This document shows positions 19,709 to 28,534 of a stretch of 64,000 bases of DNA, one piece after another. Source of the stretch: Rhynchopus sp. YZ270_cl-10 (Eukaryota > Euglenozoa > Diplonemea > Diplonemida > Diplonemidae); contig OZ037885.1 of assembly GCA_964035575.1 (NCBI GenBank), positions 1,116,001 through 1,180,000 of the forward strand, written 5' to 3'. Within the stretch, counting starts at the first letter, position 1; each line of letters begins with the position of its first letter. Position numbers and translations under genes: made by a program. The notes under the pieces are model-generated. The model had not been told where the DNA came from. It saw only the letters and a program-made list of their open reading frames with translations, and did no database searches.

Positions 19709-20857
19709 ATGGAACTGACGGTTCGTACCTTTGGCAATAGGCAGTATGCGATTGAGGTGGGTGAGGATGACACAACGGAGAAGTTGCGGGAGAAGGTGGC
19801 GTCTGCAACGGGGTTGTGCGAAGACGACTTTCACATGGAGTTTGGAGGGGAGGAAGTGGAGGACATCACGCAGCTGAGTGCTGGGGACACAGTTGTGCTG
19901 ACGGAGGCGAAGGGGAAGAAGTACGAAGCCATTGCAGCACTTCACGCATTGGGTGAGAGAGACATCACAGCAGGAAGGTTGGATTGGGTGATGGATGCGG
20001 AGGTGGCCACCTTGCTGCTGCAGGCAGAAGTTGCGACTGCGATTCCAGACGACTTCTTCCGCTACAGTGCAGTAACGTCTATTGATTTCAGCAACGTGTC
20101 TGTTGTGGATGTGATTGGCAACGGCTTCCTCCATCACTGCACGTCTTTGACAGCAGTTGATATGAGTGGTTTGTCTGCACTCACCAGGATTGGGGATAAA
20201 TTCCTATCTTCGTGCCCAGCTTTGACGACAGTCGGCCTCAGAAGCTTACGGTCAGTCACCACAATTGGTAGATGGTGTCTAGCTGATTGCACGTCGCTGA
20301 CCGCAGTTGACTTGAGCGGCTTGTCTGCACTCACCAGGATTGAGGATTATTTCCTATATTCATGTCCAGCTTTGACGACAGTGAATCTCACTGGCCTGCG
20401 TGGAGTCACCACAATTGGTGCAAGTTTTATGTATCAGTGCACTGCTTTGACGACAGTCGACCTCAGAAGCTTACGGTCACTTACCATAATTAGTTCATGG
20501 TGTCTAGCTGATTGCAGAGCACTGACCACAATTAATATGAGCGGCCTGTCTGCACTCACCAGGATTGAGGATAGTTTCCTATCTTTATGTCCAGCTTTGA
20601 CGACAGTAAATCTCACTGGCTTGCGTGCAGTCACCGCAATTGGGCCTTACTTCATGGACCAATGCACAAACTTGAAGACTGTGCGTGGAATGGGTACGTG
20701 TAGCTACGCACTGCTGTACCATGTGTCTTGTCATCGAGCATGCTGTCTATTCATGGCAGCTGTTGATTGGACGCCTTCTTGGATCGCTTCTTTGCTTGTA
20801 GTGTGTTCTGTGTACTGCGCACACAATGCAGTGAATCAATGGGTACCTATATGGTAG
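19709..20857 (+). CDS. Ubiquitin-like plus BspA-type LRR protein
   Basis: The ATG at 19709 lies directly after a CACACAG acceptor-like site. Residues 1-~70 have a ubiquitin-like fold pattern (MELTVRTFGN start, EKLREKVASATGL helix, LSAGDTVVLTEA end) but no C-terminal Gly-Gly, so it is a built-in domain rather than a conjugated one. Residues about 105-340 are about ten 23-24-residue leucine-rich repeats of the LRR_5/BspA kind (LTTVxLxxLxxxTxIxxxFLxxC), alternating two subtypes, so the repeats duplicated in pairs. After VRGMG (about 20695) the reading becomes unlike LRR. A GGGTACGTGT site there could be an intron donor, in which case the last ~53 residues are not real. No signal peptide; likely intracellular protein-interaction role. 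Confidence 0.75.
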   Translation: MELTVRTFGNRQYAIEVGEDDTTEKLREKVASATGLCEDDFHMEFGGEEVEDITQLSAGDTVVLTEAKGKKYEAIAALHALGERDITAGRLDWVMDAEVATLLLQAEVATAIPDDFFRYSAVTSIDFSNVSVVDVIGNGFLHHCTSLTAVDMSGLSALTRIGDKFLSSCPALTTVGLRSLRSVTTIGRWCLADCTSLTAVDLSGLSALTRIEDYFLYSCPALTTVNLTGLRGVTTIGASFMYQCTALTTVDLRSLRSLTIISSWCLADCRALTTINMSGLSALTRIEDSFLSLCPALTTVNLTGLRAVTAIGPYFMDQCTNLKTVRGMGTCSYALLYHVSCHRACCLFMAAVDWTPSWIASLLVVCSVYCAHNAVNQWVPIW

Positions 20858-20939
20858 CAGCCTTGACTAAAATCGATACAAGGTGGTACCCGCACGTGAG
20901 ATATGCATTAGGAGTTGAGACGGAGAGAAGTACACAGTC

Positions 20940-21065
20940 TACGTGGGGTCTACGATACCAACTGCGGGCATACGGCGGAGGTGGCGTCTGCAGCAGCGTT
21001 GTGCGAAGACGGTATTGGCATGAGCTTCGGAGGAAGGTCCTGTGCGATGCAACAAACAACAAACG
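20940..21065 (+). pseudogene. Remnant of a ubiquitin-like domain 5' exon
   Basis: It matches about 19780-19850 of the neighbouring gene in patches (GGTGGCGTCTGCAxCxGxGTTGTGCGAAGACG) but the frame is lost and no LRR part follows. It is probably the trace of a second ubiquitin-like/LRR gene removed when the Gly-rich array expanded. Confidence 0.55.
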
Positions 21066-21364
21066 ACGAATAGACGGAGAAGGGGGTGTGTTTCATTTGC
21101 AAAGATGTGTGAGTTGTGGGGGGTGGGGGAAACATTCAAAAAAAATAGCTATCCTCCCAACTTTTTCTTTTTCCAATTTTTACCCTAAAGTCTTCGAGGG
21201 GTTTTCCCTCTCCCCGAACCCTCCCCCTTTATTCGTATGGAGGCACCTAAACCATATCAATGAGCCGTAGCCTCTCCCTCAATATGGCTGGTAGAAGTGA
21301 CAAGGGTGCTATACTCCGTTCAGGCGTTCTAAGTTTTGTTATCAAACACACACACACCACGGCC

Positions 21365-21527
21365 AGCGTCAGTACCTCACCACCACTTATGAGGTGTGCT
21401 GTCTGAGGTGCCTAATCCTGTGGGTGGCATTGCGCACCGCATCTGTGTCGGTCCTCTCTCTTTGTGCACGTTGTGCCAGCATCACACCACACCCACACCC
21501 TCCAGACACCCTCTCCCGTCAGCAATA
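21365..21527 (+). promoter_or_regulatory. Conserved leader of G4
   Basis: Same leader as G1, G3 and G5, with a CACACACACACC run upstream. It ends CTCTCCCGTCAG at 21522 then CAATA before ATG at 21528. Confidence 0.6.
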
Positions 21528-23382
21528 ATGTTACCATCCCTCTTGGTGCTCGCCGCTGCAGTAGTCGACCCTGCAGTGCTCGACTTTGAAGTACTCGACC
21601 CTGCAGCCATCATGCACGAACACACACCACACAGGTTCGGAGTGGAGAAGGAGTACACCAACATCCACGATGCACAGACGTACACCGTCCCTGCAGGTGT
21701 CAGCTTCATTGGTGTTGTTGCTGCTGGTCCGGCGAACGAGCCGGTGCCTACGCAACCGAGAGCATTTGGTGGTGTGAGTGTGGGTACGTTGCGTGTCACC
21801 CCGGGGCAGGTGCTTTATGTCATGGTGGGTCGGTCCGGCGGACCGGACTACGGAGGGTGGAACGGAGGAGCAAAGGGGTGGCAGTGGGGTGGCAGTGGTG
21901 CAACAGACATCCGCACAGATGTGGACGACCTGCACTCGAGACTGATTGTGGCAGGTGGTGCAGGTGGGTACGGCTCTGACGGCGGGGGTGATGGCGGTGG
22001 TGATACTGGTGGTGTGGGTCTTGGGTGTCAGAATGCAGCCGACCACGGGGGTACGCAGACCCAGGGAGGTCTCTTTGGAACGGCTGCTGCAGGATCCTTC
22101 GGGAAAGGTGGTGAGTGTACGGGATCCTATCGTGATTGCACGGGTGGTGGTGGTGGCTGGTACGGCGGAGCTGGTGGAACTAGTGGTTGTGAAGCAGGTG
22201 GCGGAGGCTCGGGTCACATTGCAAGTAGCGTGATCAATGGGACAACAACTGCAGGACAGAACCCAAGACACGGCTTAATGTACATTGTGGCCTTGTACCC
22301 AAGATTAGACTTTGCGTCCATCATGCACGAACACACAACACTCGCGTTCGGAGAGGAGAAGATCTACACCTGCATTGACCACTCACAGACGTACACCGTC
22401 CCTGAAGGTGTCAGATTCGTTGGTGTTGTTGCTGCTGGTCCTGCGAACGGGCCGGACAACATGGAAGCGAGACAATTTGGTGGCATCAGTGCAGGTGTTC
22501 TTGCAGTGACTCCAGGGCAGCTGCTTTATGTCATGGTGGGTGGTGTCGGTGCTATCCCGATGCTCTGGAACTCTCTGCGTAATCGCTGGGATCTTCCTCC
22601 TGTTGCTTGGAATGGTGGTGGGGGTGGAGGAGACTCGTGCATCAGTGGGAGCGGTGCAACAGACATCAGGACGGATGTTGCTGATTTGCACACCAGACTG
22701 ATTGTGGCAGGTGGTGCAGGTGGGTCAAATGATAATGGCATGGTGGGAGGCATTGGTGGTGGTGAGAAAGGAGGTGATGCGTGTACCAATATCGGCATCT
22801 CCCCCAGTGGTTGCCTGGGGGGGAACCAGACACACGGAGGCAACTTCGGGAATACTGGGACAGGGTACTTTGGCCAAGGTGGGAGGAGCAGATGGAATTT
22901 TGGCTGTGGTGGTGGTGGTGGTTGGTATGGTGGAAGTGCCCCGGGTACGGGACGCGACCGAGACTGTAACTCTGGTGGTGGAGGCTCAGGCCACATTGCA
23001 AGCAGTGTGATCAACGGCACGATGACGGCGGGACGGAACCCAAATGAAGGGTTGCTGTACATTGTGGCCTTGTACACAGGACAGGAGACAGATGCACCGC
23101 CAACAGCAGTGCCGACACAATCACCTCCAACGGCTGTCCCAACAGCAGTGCCACCGCCCACACCTACGCCACAAACACACACTGTCACCACCAACTTCTC
23201 CTGATGAAGGTGGACTACCAACTGTTGCCATTGCAGGGATAGTGACCGGTGTGCTGTTGATGGGTGCTGCGGTGGTGGCGTTAGTGGTGTGCTTGCGCAA
23301 CCGTGGCAGGGACACGTCGCTGCCTGCGTATGAGGAGGAAATGGATGATGACGACACGTCGAGTGCGTCAGACCACGCCTAG
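21528..23382 (+). CDS. G4: Gly_rich protein cut off from its membrane helix by an AC-repeat change
   Basis: 558 aa to the stop at 23204. The signal peptide (MLPSLLVLAAAVV) and the following 15 residues differ from the other members. Then come a type-1 Gly-rich domain (about 40-258), a type-2 Gly-rich domain (about 265-530) and a short stalk. Where G3 and G5 read CCACAAACACTGTCACC, G4 reads CCACAAACACACACTGTCACC. These four extra bases (AC twice) shift the frame, so the protein ends THTVTTNFS without a membrane anchor. The intact helix, juxtamembrane and acidic tail are still encoded in the next frame to 23382, with no visible decay. The product should be secreted. Slippage in the AC run, a disabling mutation and an assembly error are all possible. 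I call it CDS because both parts remain clean. Confidence 0.78.
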
Positions 23383-24050
23383 CCTTGGTCACGATCATCA
23401 GGATGAGTGTTTTTATGTCTGCACATTGCCTTGTGTTGTGACAGCATCCCGCTCGCTGTGCACCAAAGAAGTGTCCTCAGCGGTTCGATAATCTGTACCC
23501 TCAGAGTGCACTGCAACTTAGACCACCATTGTGTTTGCTACTACAAATTTTCTCTTATTCTGTATAGAAGTACTTGTGCTTTCTCTTCTTTGAGTTGAAA
23601 GTGGATGTCACTTCGTTTTGAAACTACTTTGTTCATTCAAATGACTCTCTTTTTGTACACGTTCTTTTCTGAACGGTTGAACAGCAATTCAGGACTCGTG
23701 TTTTTCAAGACCATAAAAATGGCTCTTCCCGGACACCACATCCTTTCTCCCCTTCAAAGATGTGAACTGTCTGCAGAAGACTGCCAACTGGTTTGTTTTT
23801 AGGAAATGTTTTACGTTGTCCGTTGTTTTGTGCGATGATTTCGTTATTCTGTTAAGTGTTGTTTGGGAGGGTGAGAGCGTTTCACCGGTTTGTCAGGGTG
23901 GGAACTACTTATGTGCGGATACAGAAAATAGGGTGGGATATTATTTATGAGTTGGATTATTCAGTAGGACAGATACTCTCCTCATCTTCGCACGAACACT
24001 TCCTCACATCCAAAGTCAAGACCAGTCACTACATAAAAGACGTCTCTTAA
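23383..24050 (+). repeat. Gly-rich-gene 3' flank after G4
   Basis: Same block as after G2 and G5, with small indels. Contains CTTTCTCTTCTTTGAGTTGAAAG (about 23579) and CGTTCTTTTCTGAACG (about 23659). Confidence 0.7.
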
Positions 24051-24091
24051 AGACCCTTATGACAGCGTACTCTTGCCATGCTGCATGGTGT

Positions 24092-24358
24092 CTCTTCTCC
24101 GTGTATCTGCTGGCGACTTCATCGGTGAGGCGTCGTCACTTTCCTTGACGGGAAGGTGGAGAGGCACAACAAATAACTCCCCGCGCCTAGCCCTTAGAGA
24201 TGCTACCTTCACTTCCCCCCTCCTTTTAGGTACACTGCTAGAGGGTACACCTTCCCCTCACCCCCCCTCTACCCCTTTTCAGAAACTGAGCACAAAAACT
24301 GATTCGCAACACCCTCTCTTTCTTCCCTTCTTCCCTTCTTCCCTTCTCCCTTCCACGA
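24092..24358 (+). repeat. Duplicated upstream region of the calpain-like pseudogene
   Basis: Closely matches 28278-28534 in front of the intact calpain-like gene (GTGTATCTGCTGGCGACTTC start, C/T-rich end with TTCTTCCCTTC repeats). It shows that the duplication included upstream control or splice sequence. Confidence 0.75.
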
Positions 24359-25077
24359 TATGGCGGCCGTCTTCGAAGCAGCTAAGGCACAGACGCATAC
24401 TGGGTTGGATGGGATGTCTAATGAGGGCTCTGCACCAGGGCAGTTTAATAGTGACTCACGGTGTGGGGATACCTGATTTTAAAAAAGAAACCATCAAACC
24501 ACTTTCCTCTGGTGGCTCCAAAGCAGTCGACCTCAATACCCACAACGGATTTGGCATTGTTGTGCAGGATTTAACCCTCTCCCGCCTGGACAATGTGCAC
24601 ACCGTGAGCACCAGCATTTTTAACACAGAAATATCGGCCTGGTGTCGCGAGAAGGGACAGCTCTTTCACGACCCAGAACAAATCACCCTTGCCCTCCAAC
24701 CTCCACCCACCCTTTCAACGTTGACGCTATCTGTGAAACTTCCACCAGAAATTTTGGAGCAGATTAAAAGCGATGAGGCTGTTATTCAAGAACGCAACAG
24801 CGCGAAGGGGGTTGAACTGACCGATGTTATTAGCGCGATTCAGCTGTGGCGACGACTGTCAAAATGCCTCGCACAACCGGTTCTCTTTGGAGAAGGAAAC
24901 AGCCTGCTTAGGTCAAAACCACACTGCGCGCACGTTGTCAGCCATGCAGTGCATACCCTACCCAAATTCGAGAAGTCGCTCTTCCATGACTCATGGTTCA
25001 AACTCGCTGTCAGCCTGATGGTGACAGGACTGGAAAAAGGTCACAGACGTGTCTCTTCCTGCATTGCAGCATCCTAA
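24359..25077 (+). pseudogene. Truncated copy of the B-box/calpain-like gene
   Basis: Begins with the same first 35 or so codons as the gene at 28535, then lacks the whole double-B-box segment (about 240 bp) and hits a stop straight after (GGGGATACCTGA). From about 24491 to 25018 it again matches the linker and the start of the calpain-like domain nearly perfectly. It ends abruptly after KLAVSLM, where unrelated sequence begins. The catalytic-like domain is therefore missing. Very high identity implies a recent duplication with an internal deletion. Confidence 0.85.
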
Positions 25078-25824
25078 CACTTTTTATTCTTGTTTTTTGT
25101 GCCATGATGACAGTAGGACGGGCTGCCCCCTTTTTCAGTCGAGAAAGGCGCTCCTAAGTCTTGCTTATCGTGCACCTCTTGTTTTGATTTTTGAACGAAG
25201 GGTGCCTGCTTTGAAGCACCCAGTACATCGCTCCATCATGATAATACGACAAAAGAAGCGAATCTTTTTGGTCAACTGCTCCACTATTTCCACTCCATCT
25301 TCTTCGCCAAACATCTTTGCTCACTCCATCGTAACCAAAGCAAAGAGGAGAACTACAAAGAGCACACAACAGAGCCAGCGTACTTGTTAGTGCCGTCGGA
25401 GCGACAAGAACACATGGGGGTATCGACGTTTGCGCATAAACGACCCTCACCACCACGCTCCTCAGCTTCTAGCGACACGTGTAAGATCTTTGTATTTTCT
25501 CTTCTTTGTTTTGAAAGTAGATGTCACTAACGGTTATTAGGACACTAGATTTTTCATTCAAATCACCTCTCCCTCAATATAGCCGGTAGAAGTGACAAGG
25601 GTGCTATACTCCGTTCAGGCGTTCTAAGTTTTGTTATCAAACACACACACACACCACGGCCAGCGTCAGTACCTCACCACCACTTATGAGGTGTGCTGTC
25701 TGAGGTGCCTAATCCTGTGGGTGGCATTGCGCACCGCATCTGTGTCGGTCCTCTCTCTTTGTGCACGTTGTGCCAGCATCACACCACACCCACACCCTCC
25801 AGACACCCTCTCCCGTCAGCAATA
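25078..25824. other. Spacer after calpain-like pseudogene, with G5 leader
   Basis: 25021-25480 is unique here with no gene seen. TTTCTCTTCTTTGTTTTGAAAG lies at about 25497. 25562-25640 repeats the block before G4. The leader ends TCCCGTCAG at 25819 before the ATG at 25825. Confidence 0.55.
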
Positions 25825-27624
25825 ATGTTGTTTATGCTGTCTCTCACGGCATGCATGGTGCTGTCCGTTACAGCCCTCGACCCTGCAGCCATCATGCACG
25901 AACACACGACACTCGTGTTCGGAGTGGAGAAGACGTACTTGCATGGATGGGATGCTGCTGCACAAGCGTACGTCGTCCCTGAAGGTGTCAGCTTCATTGG
26001 TGTTGTTGCTGGTGGTCCAGCGAACGGGCCGTACAACGTGGAACCGAGACCATCTGGTGGTGTGAGTGTGGGTACGTTGCGTGTCACCCCGGGGCAGGTG
26101 CTTTATGTCATGGTGGGTGAGCACGGCGGACCGGGCCGCGGAGGGTGGAACGGAGGGGCAAAGGGGTGGCAGTGGGGTGGCGCTGGTGCAACAGACATCC
26201 GCACAGATGTGGACGACCTGGACTCGAGACTGATTGTGGCAGGTGGTGCAGGTGGGTACGGCTCTGACGGCGGGGGTGATGGCGGTGGTGATACTGGTGG
26301 TGGGGGTCTTGGGTGTCAGAATGCAGCCGACCACGGGGGTACGCAGACCCAGGGAGGTCTCTTTGGAACGGCTGCTGCAGGATCCTTCGGGAAAGGTGGT
26401 GAGTGTACGGGATTCCATCGTGATTGCACAGGTGGTGGTGGTGGCTGGTACGGCGGAGGTGGTGGAACTAGTGGTTGTGAAGCAGGTGGCGGAGGCTCGG
26501 GTCACATTGCAAGTAGCGTGATCAATGGGACAACAACTGCAGGACAGAACCCATCAATCGGCTTAATGTACATTGTGGCTTTGCACCCAACAGACCCTGC
26601 AGTCATCATGCACGAACACACAACACTCGCGTTCGGAGAGGAGAAGATCTACACCTGCATCAACGATACACAGACATACACCGTCCCTGAAAGTGTCAGA
26701 TTCGTTGGTGTTGTTGCTGCTGGTCCTGCGAACGGGCCGGGCAACATGGAAGCGAGACAATTTGGTGGCATCAGTGCAGGTGTTCTTGCAGTGACTCCAG
26801 GGCAGCTGCTTCATGTCATGGTGGGTGGTGTCGGTGCTTCTGCTCCTGGATTTGTCGTTCCTCCTGTTGCTTGGAATGGTGGTGGGAGCGCAGGACGCGG
26901 GGGCAGCGGTGGGAGCGGTGCAACAGACATCAGGACGGATGTTTCTGATTTGCACACCAGACTGATTGTGGCAGGTGGTGCAGGTGGGTCAGAGAACGCC
27001 ATGCTATTGGCAGGCTTTGGTGGTGGTGAGAAAGGAGGTGATGCGTGTGCCAGTGGTATCACCTCCCCCAATAGTGCCTTGGGGGGGAACCAGACACACG
27101 GAGGCAGCTTCGGGAATCCTGGTGCAGGGTCCTTTGGCCAAGGTGGGGGGGGCAGAATCTCATATACCTGTGGTGGTGGTGGTGGTTGGTATGGTGGAAG
27201 TGCCCCAACGATAGACACCGACTGTACCTCTGGTGGTGGAGGCTCAGGCCACATTGCAAGCAGTGTGATCAACGGCACGATGACGGCGGGACGGAACCCA
27301 AATGAAGGGTTGTTGTACATTGTGGCCTTGTACACAGGACAGGAGACAGATGCACCGCCAACAGCAGTGCCGACACAAGCACCTCCAACGGCTGTCCCAA
27401 CAGCAGCACCTACGCCACAAACACTGTCACCACCAACTTCTCCTGATGAAGGTGGACTACCAACTGTTGCCATTGCAGGGATAGTGACCGGTGTGCTGTT
27501 GATGGGTGCTGCGGTGGTGGTGTTGGTGGTGTGCTTGCGCAACCGTGGCAGGGACACGTCGCTGCATGAGCCTGAGGAGGAAATGAATGATGGCGACACG
27601 TCGAGTGCGTCAGACCACGCCTAG
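25825..27624 (+). CDS. G5: two-Gly_rich-domain type I membrane protein
   Basis: 599 aa, intact, the most compact member. Signal peptide 1-~17; type-1 Gly-rich domain about 40-262 (AQAYVVPEGVSFIG, WNGGAKGWQWGG, GATDIRTDVDDL, RLIVAGGAGG, GGGGWYGGG, SGHIASSVINGTT); type-2 Gly-rich domain about 270-505; a stalk of only about 30 residues; membrane helix about 550-573; and the acidic tail EPEEEMNDGDTSS. Loops between the glycine blocks differ from G2-G4 although the blocks are almost identical at DNA level. Ligand-binding head on a short stalk is the inferred design. Confidence 0.86.
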   Translation: MLFMLSLTACMVLSVTALDPAAIMHEHTTLVFGVEKTYLHGWDAAAQAYVVPEGVSFIGVVAGGPANGPYNVEPRPSGGVSVGTLRVTPGQVLYVMVGEHGGPGRGGWNGGAKGWQWGGAGATDIRTDVDDLDSRLIVAGGAGGYGSDGGGDGGGDTGGGGLGCQNAADHGGTQTQGGLFGTAAAGSFGKGGECTGFHRDCTGGGGGWYGGGGGTSGCEAGGGGSGHIASSVINGTTTAGQNPSIGLMYIVALHPTDPAVIMHEHTTLAFGEEKIYTCINDTQTYTVPESVRFVGVVAAGPANGPGNMEARQFGGISAGVLAVTPGQLLHVMVGGVGASAPGFVVPPVAWNGGGSAGRGGSGGSGATDIRTDVSDLHTRLIVAGGAGGSENAMLLAGFGGGEKGGDACASGITSPNSALGGNQTHGGSFGNPGAGSFGQGGGGRISYTCGGGGGWYGGSAPTIDTDCTSGGGGSGHIASSVINGTMTAGRNPNEGLLYIVALYTGQETDAPPTAVPTQAPPTAVPTAAPTPQTLSPPTSPDEGGLPTVAIAGIVTGVLLMGAAVVVLVVCLRNRGRDTSLHEPEEEMNDGDTSSASDHA

Positions 27625-28277
27625 CCTTGGTCACGATCATCAGGATGAGTGTTTTTATGTCTGCACATTGCCTTGTGTTGTGACAGCATCCCGCTCGCTG
27701 TGCACCAAAGAAGTGTCCTCAGCGGTTCGATAATCTGTACCCTCAGAGTGCACTGCAACTTAGACCACCGTTGTGTTTGCTACTACAAATTTTCTCTTTT
27801 TCTATATAGAAGGTCCTTGTGCTTTCTCTTCTTTGAATTGAAAGCGGATGTCACTTACGGGTGTTGTGAACCTAGATTTTTCATTCAAATCACAATTCCA
27901 CTCTCTTTTTATAAGCGTTCTTTTCTGAACGGTTGAACAGCAATTCAGGACTCCTGTTTTTCAAGACCATAAAAATGGCTCTTCCCGGACACCACATCCT
28001 TTCTCCCCTTCAAAGGTGTGAACTGTCTGCAGAAGACGGCCAACTGGTTGTTTTTAGGAAATGTTTGCATTGTTCATCGTTTTGTGCGATAATTTCGTTA
28101 TTCTGTTAAGTGTTGTTAGTCAGGTCAGAGTGTTTCACCGGTTTGTCAGGGTGGGAACTACTTATGTGCGGATACAGAAAATAGGGTGGGATATTATTTA
28201 TGAGTTGGATTATTCAGTAGGACACATACTCTCCTCATCTTCGCACGGACACTTCCTCACATCCAAATTTAAGACCA
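27625..28277 (+). repeat. Gly-rich-gene 3' flank after G5
   Basis: Same block as after G2 and G4. It ends where the calpain-like upstream region begins (about 28278), so the duplication junctions of the two gene families abut. Confidence 0.7.
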
Positions 28278-28534
28278 TTCGTGTATCTGCTGGCGACTTC
28301 ATCGGTGAGGCGTCGTCACTTTCCTTGACGGGAAGGTGGAGAGGCACAACAAATAACTCCCCGCGCCTAGCCCTTAGAGATGCTACCTTCACTTCCCCCC
28401 TCCTTTTAGGTACACTGCTAGAGGGTACACCTTCCCCTCACCCCCTCTTCCAACCCCCTTTTCAGGAACTGAGGAGAAGAACTGATTCGCAACACCCTCT
28501 CTTTCTTCCCTTCTTCCCTTCTCCCTTCCACCAT
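28278..28534 (+). promoter_or_regulatory. Upstream region of the calpain-like gene
   Basis: Shared with 24092-24358. Its last 60 bases are a C/T-rich tract with TTCCC repeats, as expected before a splice acceptor. The tract is open in frame with the gene, but its coding would be low-complexity, so it is treated as untranslated. Confidence 0.5.

Larger units (their letters stand above)
20858..21527. other. Spacer with decayed copy of the ubiquitin-like gene start, and G4 leader
   Basis: About 20940-21065 resembles the 5' part of the ubiquitin-like/LRR gene: GAGGTGGCGTCTGCA, then GTTGTGCGAAGACG, then ATGGAGTTTGGAGGGG-like sequence, with many changes. The block 21238-21345 recurs at 8742-8850. 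From 21365 the common Gly-rich leader runs to the CAG at 21522. Confidence 0.6.

Noticed and set aside
28061-28534. 158-codon in-frame extension of the calpain-like protein
   Set aside because: It translates the Gly-rich 3' flank and a pyrimidine tract. The pseudogene copy keeps the later ATG but not this frame.
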